The notes beneath the pieces were generated by a model, which worked only from the letters and a program-made list of their open reading frames with translations, was not told the DNA's origin and ran no database searches. The position numbers and the translations under genes were made by a program. From JADFOB01 sp964651325 (GTDB lineage: Bacteria > Planctomycetota > Phycisphaerae > UBA1845), in contig CAZYXP010000014.1 of assembly GCA_964651325.1 (NCBI GenBank), forward strand, positions 1-30,708: DNA of 30,708 nt, read 5' to 3'. Below, piece by piece: positions 9,011 to 16,411 of this stretch (its first letter is position 1; each line of letters opens with the position of its first letter).

Positions 9011-9129
9011 CTAGGAGTACAGCGCAAGGTCGTTCGGAGCGCAGGCTTCCAGCCTGCACGACCCGCGATGATGATGCAGGCAAGATGCCTGCGCTCCGGG
9101 TTTGCGACGACTTTGCGCTGTACTGCTAG
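9011..9129. repeat. nested inverted repeat element
   Basis: Outer arms of 23 bp (9011-9033 and 9107-9129) match with two mismatches around GTACAGCGCAA. Inner arms GGAGCGCAGGC (9036-9046) and GCCTGCGCTCC (9087-9097) match perfectly. GCCTGCA/TGCAGGC (9052-9058, 9075-9081) nest further inside. Each half can also form its own GCAGGC/GCCTGC hairpin. No protein is encoded and no target-site duplication is clear. Together with 8931-8984 it fills most of the gap 8891-9150. Confidence 0.75.
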
Positions 9130-9150
9130 GCTACGCCGAGGGCGACTGGA

Positions 9151-11262
9151 CTACGGCTTGGACAGATGCGTTTCTTTGAATTGACGCACGCGCGGATGGT
9201 CGCGACCGTAGCTCGCCGCGAGGATCGCCAGCGCCTGCCGCCATTGTTTCATCGCCCGGTCGCGGTCGCCAATCGCGTTGTGGGCGTCCCCCATCGCCGC
9301 GAGCAACTCCGCTTGAATGGGATGCCCCGTCAGGTTGCGATCCATAAGCCGCAACGCCCGCTCATACGTCTTGAGTGCTTCACCGTGGCGGTCCAGCTTG
9401 TCCAACACGCGACCCTGTTTGAGGCGCAGCGCCGCCAGTGATTTCACGGTGTCACCATAAACACGTGCGAATCCCTGCTCGGCGCGGCGGTATCGCACCA
9501 GCGCCGATTCAAGGGCCGCCGGAGATCGCGCTGAAACATCCGCGAAATAGACCGACGCCCGCAAGACTTCGATGTTGTCGGCACCCAACGCATCCCGCAG
9601 GGCCGCAAATCGGAGGCCGGCCTGTTCCGTCAGCGTCCGTACCTCAGCGTCATGGCCCTCGGACGGCGCGCATTGAATCGCGATCAATGCCGTTTTGAGG
9701 CATGCCAAGACCGCCTGCTTGTGATGCTCGCCAAACCGGGCATCCAACGATTTCATCGCTTTGCCGGCCTGCTCTTGGGCCGCATCACATCGCCCAAGTG
9801 CGCTGAGCAGCGATGCCAGTTCCAATCGCGCCGCGGCCACCTCTGGGTGGGCCCGGCCGCGCACCGCAAGCAGACCCCGAACGGCCTCTTCACACAATTC
9901 GCTCGCCTCGAGCAAATGGCCGCGCGCCCGAGCGAGATTGGCTAGATCAAGCAGGAGCAAGAGCGCGTCGGGATGCCGCGGACCTGCGATTTGATCCATC
10001 AGCGTCTTGGCCCGATGTAACTGAGCGTCCGCATCGTCCAACCGCTCAAGGGTCAGATACATACGCCCCAGGTTGGCCTGAATGACCGCAGCGGTTCGCG
10101 GGTCCACAAGCTCCGAACGGGCGTTCTCCAGCGCTTCGAGCAACAGCCGCTCGGCTTCGTCATACGCCCCCACGGCCTGAGCGGCCGCGGCCGTGTTGCA
10201 CGCAAGCTGCGCCTCAAACGTCGGGTCCGGCGCCGTCGAAGATCCCTGGCTAACCAGATAGCGGGCCAAATCGAACTGCTGACGGGATCGGGAAAGATCG
10301 CCTAAAGAGAGGTAGGCCACCCCCAGCGCGGCTAGCGCCTTTGCGTCGGTCGCGGCGGCCGGGAGCGCCTCCAGCTCCTCACAGCGGTCCAACGCCTCCT
10401 CGTTTCGTCCAATCTCGATCAAAGCAGGAATCAGGTTGGCCATCACGCTGGGCAGCATGGCGGCAAGGTCATGCTCCCTGGATAGCTCCATGGCTTTGGT
10501 GAAATGCTCGGCGGCCGCCCCCGGTTGTAGCCGCTGGTTGTACGCAAGTCCGATGGAATTATGAATCGTCACAAGCAAGCTGGCCGGCGGCTTGTCAAGC
10601 TGGTTCGACAACGACAACGCGGTTTCCAGATGCCGCAGGGCTTGGGTCAGGTCGTCGGCGTCGTGCGTTTCCGGCTGATCGATCGCCCGTCGACTTCGAT
10701 CGAGAAGGGCTGCAGCAAGATCGTGCAGGGTTCGCGCGCGAGCCTCACCGACCTCAGGCAAAACCCGAAGGGATTTTCGGTAGACGATGATGGCTTCATC
10801 GACTTTGCCGCAAAGCCGGAGGTATCCGCCGAGGGTCCTTCCTACCTGATCGGATAACTCGGCTCGCTCCGCGACCGGCTGAGATTCGGACCCGCTGATC
10901 GCTTTTTGGCAGTAGTCGATGGCAGCCGCGCGGTCCGCCTCTCGGCTTTCCGGCGTGGCCGCCAGCTCGCCACGCACCCCCGCACGGCCCCACAGAGCCT
11001 TACCCAGTTTGAAATACAAGGCGCCGGAACCGGATGCGTCGTTCGATTCTTGTTCGATCAGGCGTGTATAGGCTTTGACGGCCTCATCAAAGCGCCCGGC
11101 TTGAAGGGCTCGATCGGCCGACATGCGTTTCAACAGGCGCGTATCAAACTCATTCGAATCGGATGTCGATCGCCCCCCCGGAGCGGCACAGCCACCAGAC
11201 CACAGACCGCAACTCACGGCCACCAGCGTTAAGACAAAAGAGATTCTTCGTCGCAACAGCAT
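9151..11262 (-). CDS. TPR-repeat lipoprotein
   Basis: A 703-residue exported lipoprotein. The signal peptide ends in lipobox WSGGC (Cys25). The rest is almost entirely tetratricopeptide-type helical repeats, many of the longer kinesin-light-chain kind (for example the helices near DQIAGPRHPDALLLLLDLA and the last repeat ending YGRDHPRVRQF). Such proteins act as scaffolds for protein-protein contact, here probably on the periplasmic face of a membrane. A GGAGG ribosome site at 11267-11271 sits 4 nt from the ATG at 11262 and 1 nt from the tandem ATG at 11265, so I use 11262; a 22-residue longer in-frame form is unlikely because the signal peptide would then be internal. It is divergent from the TPR/beta-barrel gene, with 238 bp between them, which suggests a shared regulatory region. 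No enzymatic motif was seen. Confidence 0.85.
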   Translation of the reverse strand: MLLRRRISFVLTLVAVSCGLWSGGCAAPGGRSTSDSNEFDTRLLKRMSADRALQAGRFDEAVKAYTRLIEQESNDASGSGALYFKLGKALWGRAGVRGELAATPESREADRAAAIDYCQKAISGSESQPVAERAELSDQVGRTLGGYLRLCGKVDEAIIVYRKSLRVLPEVGEARARTLHDLAAALLDRSRRAIDQPETHDADDLTQALRHLETALSLSNQLDKPPASLLVTIHNSIGLAYNQRLQPGAAAEHFTKAMELSREHDLAAMLPSVMANLIPALIEIGRNEEALDRCEELEALPAAATDAKALAALGVAYLSLGDLSRSRQQFDLARYLVSQGSSTAPDPTFEAQLACNTAAAAQAVGAYDEAERLLLEALENARSELVDPRTAAVIQANLGRMYLTLERLDDADAQLHRAKTLMDQIAGPRHPDALLLLLDLANLARARGHLLEASELCEEAVRGLLAVRGRAHPEVAAARLELASLLSALGRCDAAQEQAGKAMKSLDARFGEHHKQAVLACLKTALIAIQCAPSEGHDAEVRTLTEQAGLRFAALRDALGADNIEVLRASVYFADVSARSPAALESALVRYRRAEQGFARVYGDTVKSLAALRLKQGRVLDKLDRHGEALKTYERALRLMDRNLTGHPIQAELLAAMGDAHNAIGDRDRAMKQWRQALAILAASYGRDHPRVRQFKETHLSKP

Positions 11263-11500
11263 CATGCCTCCGCGTTCCCTACTTGCCCCGTGTTGACTGC
11301 CGCATGGCCCCGCCGCGGGCCGAATCGCCAATGCATCCTAACACTGCAGCACCAAGCGTTCAACGAAGGCCAATCTACGGACGCTTGCCAGGATCCGAAT
11401 CACGCGGCAGAATACCGGCGTTCCTTGATGCGATCCACCGGGACAGGCGCGAGTGCCCGGAGGACGCAACCAGTCACGCGTTACCACGAGGAATCAGCGA

Positions 11501-13117
11501 ATGATGTCAAAATGTGTTTGGGTGCCTGTGATCTTTGCGGTAGGCTTGTTCGCCGTTCCCTTGAAGGCACTCGCGCAGCATTCGGGTGCCGCGGAAGTGT
11601 CTCTCAGTCGCGGCATTCAATCGTTCATGGCGGAAGACTACCAAGCCGCCCGACGCCACTTTGAAGCGGCACTTTCGTTGGAACCCGGCTTCCCGGCCGG
11701 GCATTATTTCCTGGGCCTCACGTTGCTGCAAACCGCCTCCCGCTCTTCGAGCCGGACGGAGCGCGAGGCATGGCTCGATCGGGCCGTCGCCGAGTTCGAG
11801 CGGGCGCGACTGCGTGATCCACAGTTGATTCTGGCCTATCTCGATGCGGCGGTTGCCCAGACCATCTTGGGCCGGTTTGAGGATGCGCAGACCGGATTCC
11901 AGGCGTTCATGGCCGAGCGGCCCGATGATCCGCTACCCTATCTGTTTCTGGCCGTCGCCCATTATCGCCAAGCGCGGGAAGATTCGTCGCATCTGCCCAG
12001 CGCGATCGACAATCTAGACAAAGCCGAAGCAGCGCTCCAACGAAGCGGCAAGACCGATCGCTCGCTTGAGGCCCACATCAAGTTTTATCGAGGCTTGGTG
12101 TACCTGCAGCAGAAAAACCGCACCGCGGCCAAAGAGGTGCTGCAAGAGGGCTACGAGTTGGATCCCCAGTCCGAGTTGGGGGCCCAAACCAAGCAGATAC
12201 TCGACCAGCTCGTCGACCGACGCCCCTGGGATCTTAGCTTGCGGCTGGGGTTCGATTACGACACCAACGTCACCTTGAAAGGCCATCACGTAGCCCGGCG
12301 CATCGGAGAACGCACCGGCACAGACCGGAGGTTCGGCCTGGGCTCCGACTTCAACTACCGCTTGGTCGATTCGGACGAGTGGCTCGTCGGCGTCGGGCTC
12401 AACACCTTCAACAGTTGGCACGCGGAAATCGACGATTTTGACATCCAGAGCTACGGCGCCAGCGTCTTCGCCGCCCACTCGCCGGCGGACGCCGATTGGC
12501 TCACCCTGAGCATCCGCTACGATTGGGACCACACGCTCATCGGCAACCAAAGCTATCTTTCCCGCCATCGAATCACGCCTCAAATCGACATTCAGGAGGC
12601 GGATTGGACCTCCACGACGATCTTCTACCAGTTTGAGGCCGACAACTACCTCAACCAGCCGGCCGGTCGTCGGTTGGATCGTGACGGCACGACGCACACG
12701 GTGGGCGTGATTCAGCGTTTTGAACTTGCGGAAATGTACGATCGCCCGCTGACGCTCGACATCAGCTATCGCTTTGAGGATGTCGACGCCCGGGGCGGCG
12801 AATTCACCTACGACAGCCACATCTTCGCGCTCGGCTTGGGCGTACCCCTGCCATGGGACCTGACGTTTGATTTCGTCAGCGAATTCGCCACAGAACACTA
12901 TCGGAGCATTAGTTCGTTCGATGCCAACGGATCCCATCGCCGAGATTTCATAAGCACGTTCCTGTTCTCGCTCACCAAGCAGTTCAACGAGCAATTGTCC
13001 GCGCGATTCCAAGTCATCTTGACCGCCGACGATTCCAACATCCGTGATCGGACCGGGCAGGAGATTTTCTCCTACGACCGCGTCGTCTACGGGTTGAGCG
13101 TGCAGTATCGATTCTGA
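11501..13117 (+). CDS. TPR domain - outer membrane beta-barrel protein
   Basis: A 538-residue exported protein. A signal peptide occupies about residues 1-26, with a cut after LKALA. TPR-like helical repeats run to about residue 245 (motifs around EDYQAARRHFEAALSLEPGF and YLFLAVAHYRQARE). From about 250 to the end the sequence alternates polar and aromatic residues in strand-like blocks with turns. It ends in an aromatic residue (YRF), as outer membrane barrels do. The plan resembles TPR-barrel proteins such as the surface lipoprotein assembly modulator (Slam/DUF560) group, though I cannot prove membership. GAGGAA at 11488-11493 lies 7 nt before the ATG at 11501. It is divergent from the TPR lipoprotein gene, and the two could contact each other across the periplasm. 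Barrel call likely, function unknown. Confidence 0.82.
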   Translation: MMSKCVWVPVIFAVGLFAVPLKALAQHSGAAEVSLSRGIQSFMAEDYQAARRHFEAALSLEPGFPAGHYFLGLTLLQTASRSSSRTEREAWLDRAVAEFERARLRDPQLILAYLDAAVAQTILGRFEDAQTGFQAFMAERPDDPLPYLFLAVAHYRQAREDSSHLPSAIDNLDKAEAALQRSGKTDRSLEAHIKFYRGLVYLQQKNRTAAKEVLQEGYELDPQSELGAQTKQILDQLVDRRPWDLSLRLGFDYDTNVTLKGHHVARRIGERTGTDRRFGLGSDFNYRLVDSDEWLVGVGLNTFNSWHAEIDDFDIQSYGASVFAAHSPADADWLTLSIRYDWDHTLIGNQSYLSRHRITPQIDIQEADWTSTTIFYQFEADNYLNQPAGRRLDRDGTTHTVGVIQRFELAEMYDRPLTLDISYRFEDVDARGGEFTYDSHIFALGLGVPLPWDLTFDFVSEFATEHYRSISSFDANGSHRRDFISTFLFSLTKQFNEQLSARFQVILTADDSNIRDRTGQEIFSYDRVVYGLSVQYRF

Positions 13118-13143
13118 TGAAGGGTAGTCCGGCAGGAAAGAGC

Positions 13144-13458
13144 TTAGCGTCTGATCGGCTGATCCACGATGCCTTGCCCTGTCTGACGGCTCCGCGAGGT
13201 CTTGCGAGGCTTGACTTTCTTTGCGGAGGTTTGGGCGGACTGGGCGTCTTGGCGCCGCATGGCCGTGAGTTGATCTTCGTGCGTCTTGTCCTGCGGGCTG
13301 GTTGCGCTGTCGGTAGCGCTGCCCTGGGTAGAATGTGAATGGGCAAAGCGACCCGAGCGCGCTGCGCAACCGACCGACCCAACCAACACGCACGCCATCG
13401 TGCAAGTCGCCGCACAAGTCGCAAGCCCGATCGCCGCTGTGACAAACATCCTTCGCAT
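13144..13458 (-). CDS. small lipoprotein
   Basis: A 104-residue protein with a lipoprotein signal that ends in the lipobox GSVGC (Cys31). The mature part is polar, of low complexity, and becomes Lys/Arg-rich toward the C-terminus, so it may stick to an acidic polymer such as peptidoglycan, DNA or polysaccharide; that is a guess. A GGTGGGA sequence about 10 nt upstream is a possible ribosome site. It converges on the TPR-barrel gene, with 26 bp between the stops. The signal peptide is the main reason for believing this gene. Confidence 0.55.
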   Translation of the reverse strand: MRRMFVTAAIGLATCAATCTMACVLVGSVGCAARSGRFAHSHSTQGSATDSATSPQDKTHEDQLTAMRRQDAQSAQTSAKKVKPRKTSRSRQTGQGIVDQPIRR

Positions 13459-13554
13459 CGCTATGATCCCACCGAAATGCGATTCGTATGAATCGCGGCA
13501 CTCTGCCTGTCAAACACGTGGGAAGCCTAGGTCGCCAGCAGCCCGGAGTCAATC

Positions 13555-14115
13555 ATGCAAGCCAAGACAAGCCGAGCAAAGCCGACGAAGCCATCAATCC
13601 GAACCGCGCCCGTAAGGAAGCGACCCGCGAAGCCATCGGTCCGAGCCGCGCCCGTAGACCTGCGACGAAACTCGCGATCGGTCAATCAAACAAGAACACG
13701 CGCTGCGGCCATCGCCTTATGCTGCCTGGCAGGCGGGTGCGGTCTTCAGCCGTCCGTCGATACGCCCCGCGGCACCGACGTGCTCGTCAGCGTGATCAAC
13801 GTCACCCCGTTTGCCGTCGAAGCGATCCTCAGCGGCGTACTCGATGATTCCGTGGATACGGTCCGGCCGCTCGTCGATCCATCGGATAGCTCGGATACAT
13901 CCTTCGTGTGTCTCGATCAACTGGTGGTCGGCGATCCGATCGATCCCGCCCTACCCGGCATCACCATCCAGACCGAGGGCGAGCCCGAGACCATCGCCGC
14001 GTTCTCGATCCTGCAAGGCGAATCGTTTGCGTGTGGCGACATCATCGAGATCATCGTAAGCGGCATCGACGCCGATTCATTCGCCGTGGATGTCTTCGCA
14101 CTGACACCGCCATAG
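13555..14115 (+). CDS. lipoprotein with a long basic N-terminal extension
   Basis: A 186-residue protein. The lipobox LAGGC sits at about residues 58-62, after a hydrophobic segment. About 48 Arg/Lys/Pro-rich residues lie before that segment, far more than a usual signal n-region. GGAG 6 nt before the ATG at 13555 supports this start, and I see no ATG, GTG or TTG in frame between it and the lipobox. The extension holds two copies of a nine-residue unit (KPSIRTAPV and KPSVRAAPV), encoded by 27-nt stretches at 13588 and 13630 that match at 24 of 27 bases, which points to a recent tandem duplication. The mature part is acidic and beta-rich, with two Cys that could pair. Function unknown. Confidence 0.68.
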   Translation: MQAKTSRAKPTKPSIRTAPVRKRPAKPSVRAAPVDLRRNSRSVNQTRTRAAAIALCCLAGGCGLQPSVDTPRGTDVLVSVINVTPFAVEAILSGVLDDSVDTVRPLVDPSDSSDTSFVCLDQLVVGDPIDPALPGITIQTEGEPETIAAFSILQGESFACGDIIEIIVSGIDADSFAVDVFALTPP

Positions 14116-14179
14116 GGAGCTGTCAACTTTCAGCCATCAGCCATTCTTGGATTCAACGTTCGGCTCTCCGCTTCCCCTA

Positions 14180-16285
14180 TCATGGCAGCAAGGTAAAGGT
14201 AACCTCACCCGGCGCGACCTGCGTTCCCACAAGCGTCAAGCGGAAAATGTAGGTGCCGGCAATGGCCGGTGAGAAAATCCTAAACGGGGTCGTCAACGAC
14301 GTCGGATTCACGATCTGTATTTCCGAGCCGAGTGGTGCGCTGACCGACCACAGCACCGCCGAATTCGTGCCCGGCGGTGGGGCTTGTGTCGGGCAAACGC
14401 TGCCGAACAGGTCGTTGTTCTGCAGCCGACTGTCGTATCCGCCTTGCCCGTCGATGACGCCGTCAAGCAGTGTGCCCGCACTCACCACGATAGGCGAACC
14501 CTCACATTCGTCGGGAATCTGATTCAGATTGCAGTCCAAACTTGTCCCTTGAGCGATGTCCTGATCGTCGGGGATGCCATTGTTGTTGCAATCCGGTGGC
14601 GTCGGCGCCGGGCAAGAGACCTGCGTACAAATAGTGGCGTCCCCTTGATAGATACCCCCAACGCAATCCGCCTCCGTCCCCTCAGTGCATGATCCGACCG
14701 TCAGGCAACACGCGCCGATCGGTGGACCGGCAAATTCGACCACACGGCGCACCGGGGCGTTGGCGCCGTCGTTCAGCTCAACCCCGTAGAATCCCGCTCC
14801 CTGGTCGAAGTCGGTGCACGCCGGTGCCCCCGTCTGCTGCAAGAACACGACCACATTCCCGCTCGAAGCACCAGGTACCGGCGTCAGCGTGGCCGAGGGT
14901 GCGTCGAACACGTCGGCTTGCGCCGCAGCGTACGTCAGGGTCACCCCCACCGTATCGAGTCCGTTGTCGTCGGCGAAGGTAAAACTGACGGCGTCGAATG
15001 AACCCTGTTGCGTCGAACATAGTTGCAGATCCACGACGGGCGGCACCACAAATCGTGGCGAAGTATCTCTCACAAACGTCCGGTACGCGCGCGTGGGATC
15101 CATCGCGTCGGGCAAACGCAGCGAATCGGTGCCGTCATCAGCAAGCACACCCCATCGCCATTCGCCCCCGGAAAGAACCGGCTCGCCGCCGGCCACTAGA
15201 TCAACATCGAAACCTCCTCCGGTCACTTCCAGCGAAACAGACGAGTTAAACAGCGAATCCTCATCGACTGAGTTGGCCAGAAGCTCGAAGAACACCGTCG
15301 AAGTCAACGCGTCTTCGCAGTTTCCCGCGTCAGCATTCCACGAAAGCTCGAACGACGTGTCGGCGTCGGACCACGTGGCCCCGTCAGTTGGACCGATCAA
15401 TTCCCCCATCGGCGGCACATTTTCGGCTACCACAAACGAAACGCCCAGTTGCCCAGCAAACGTAAACAGCACCTCGCTGGCTGTTTCCAATCGCAATCCC
15501 CAACTAAGGGTTTCACCAATCGTCAAGGCCTCCCCATCCGAAAGCGCACGCGAGGTTGCGGAGGGATCGGCCACATCGAACACACTCAGCGGCGCTTCAA
15601 AGGGGTTGTCGCTGCCCGCCCGACTGACAAACACCTGAGCGCGGGTGGGCACCACACTGCCCAGCGACCAGGAAAACGTCGTCGCAGGTCGCGCGGGTTG
15701 CGTATCGCGAGGGCAAAGCAACACGACATCATCCGCCCCGATGCGCACGAATGAGCTATCGCTTGTATCAAACATCAGACCCACACCATCTTCGGGTAGG
15801 TCAACGGTGTTCACGCCGTCGGTCATCCGCACGCCCCAGTAAAATGTGCCCGGGTCGGGAAGCTGGATGCCAAGGCGATGCTCGATTTCGGCTGGCGCCG
15901 AGCGCAGCCCCGCCGAAACAACCGGGCTAACAAACACCTCGGGCGTGGCGGAGACGAAGATCGTGCTGTCCACATTGGTCATGTCGCTATCAGTCGCTTC
16001 CCACAGGAACACAACCTCGCCGGTGGCGACCGTCGACGCCGCAGGCGGGAACAACAAACTACCCGTCGGCGGCGCATCGGCGACCCCTACATCCACCAGA
16101 CCGGGCTCTTCAAGACCGTTGTCCAGAAAACCGCCGCTGCTTACGGTACCATTGGTGTTGCTATTGGCATCACCATTATTCGACGCGCCGCCGTCCCCGG
16201 TAGGCTGTGGTGGACAACCACACATAAGTGACATCGTCAGGACCAGTGGGCACACCAGATACCGCGCGTTTCGCGTAATGCTCAT
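14180..16285 (-). CDS. large surface lipoprotein with Ig-like modules and dockerin-like segment
   Basis: A 701-residue exported lipoprotein with lipobox LMCGC and a Gly/Asn/Ser-rich linker after the Cys. Several beta-sandwich (Ig/FN3-like) modules follow; two open with PPTGSLLFPP and PPMGELIGP. At about residues 520-556 is a Cys-rich module (GACCLTVGSC ... CTQVSCP). It is followed at about 565-600 by two DCN-N-IPD repeats with regular Asp/Asn spacing, as in GC-type dockerin or thrombospondin-type-3 calcium-binding loops. The pair of modules is common in secreted proteins of Phycisphaerae and related planctomycetes. A last beta-rich domain ends the protein. GGAG 8 nt before the ATG at 16285 fits the start. 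It lies 126 bp downstream of the FecR-domain gene on the same strand. Probably a cell-surface adhesion or scaffold protein; its ligand is not visible. Confidence 0.85.
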   Translation of the reverse strand: MSITRNARYLVCPLVLTMSLMCGCPPQPTGDGGASNNGDANSNTNGTVSSGGFLDNGLEEPGLVDVGVADAPPTGSLLFPPAASTVATGEVVFLWEATDSDMTNVDSTIFVSATPEVFVSPVVSAGLRSAPAEIEHRLGIQLPDPGTFYWGVRMTDGVNTVDLPEDGVGLMFDTSDSSFVRIGADDVVLLCPRDTQPARPATTFSWSLGSVVPTRAQVFVSRAGSDNPFEAPLSVFDVADPSATSRALSDGEALTIGETLSWGLRLETASEVLFTFAGQLGVSFVVAENVPPMGELIGPTDGATWSDADTSFELSWNADAGNCEDALTSTVFFELLANSVDEDSLFNSSVSLEVTGGGFDVDLVAGGEPVLSGGEWRWGVLADDGTDSLRLPDAMDPTRAYRTFVRDTSPRFVVPPVVDLQLCSTQQGSFDAVSFTFADDNGLDTVGVTLTYAAAQADVFDAPSATLTPVPGASSGNVVVFLQQTGAPACTDFDQGAGFYGVELNDGANAPVRRVVEFAGPPIGACCLTVGSCTEGTEADCVGGIYQGDATICTQVSCPAPTPPDCNNNGIPDDQDIAQGTSLDCNLNQIPDECEGSPIVVSAGTLLDGVIDGQGGYDSRLQNNDLFGSVCPTQAPPPGTNSAVLWSVSAPLGSEIQIVNPTSLTTPFRIFSPAIAGTYIFRLTLVGTQVAPGEVTFTLLP

Positions 16286-16332
16286 TGAAACATCTCCACC
16301 TAGAAAAACGTCGCCGGGAAACCGCCGCGCCG

Positions 16333-16350
16333 CGCGGGCTGCAGCCCGCG
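16333..16350. repeat. 18-bp perfect palindrome
   Basis: The bases at 16333-16350, centred on GGGCTGCAGCCC, read the same on both strands. It lies between the FecR-domain gene and the dockerin-type lipoprotein gene (both minus). It could be a transcript-end hairpin or a member of a dispersed repeat; no T-run follows. Confidence 0.6.
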
Positions 16351-16411
16351 GCTCGGTTCCTTCTGGTCAATCCGGCGCGATAACGCGAGGCCGGACCAAG
16401 CGGCCGATTCG

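Noticed and set aside
12014..13552. A 512-codon open frame on the minus strand
   Set aside because: It lies antisense to the TPR-barrel gene, which has a signal peptide, a good ribosome site and a barrel-type end. The antisense frame shows no domain and is a by-product of high GC.
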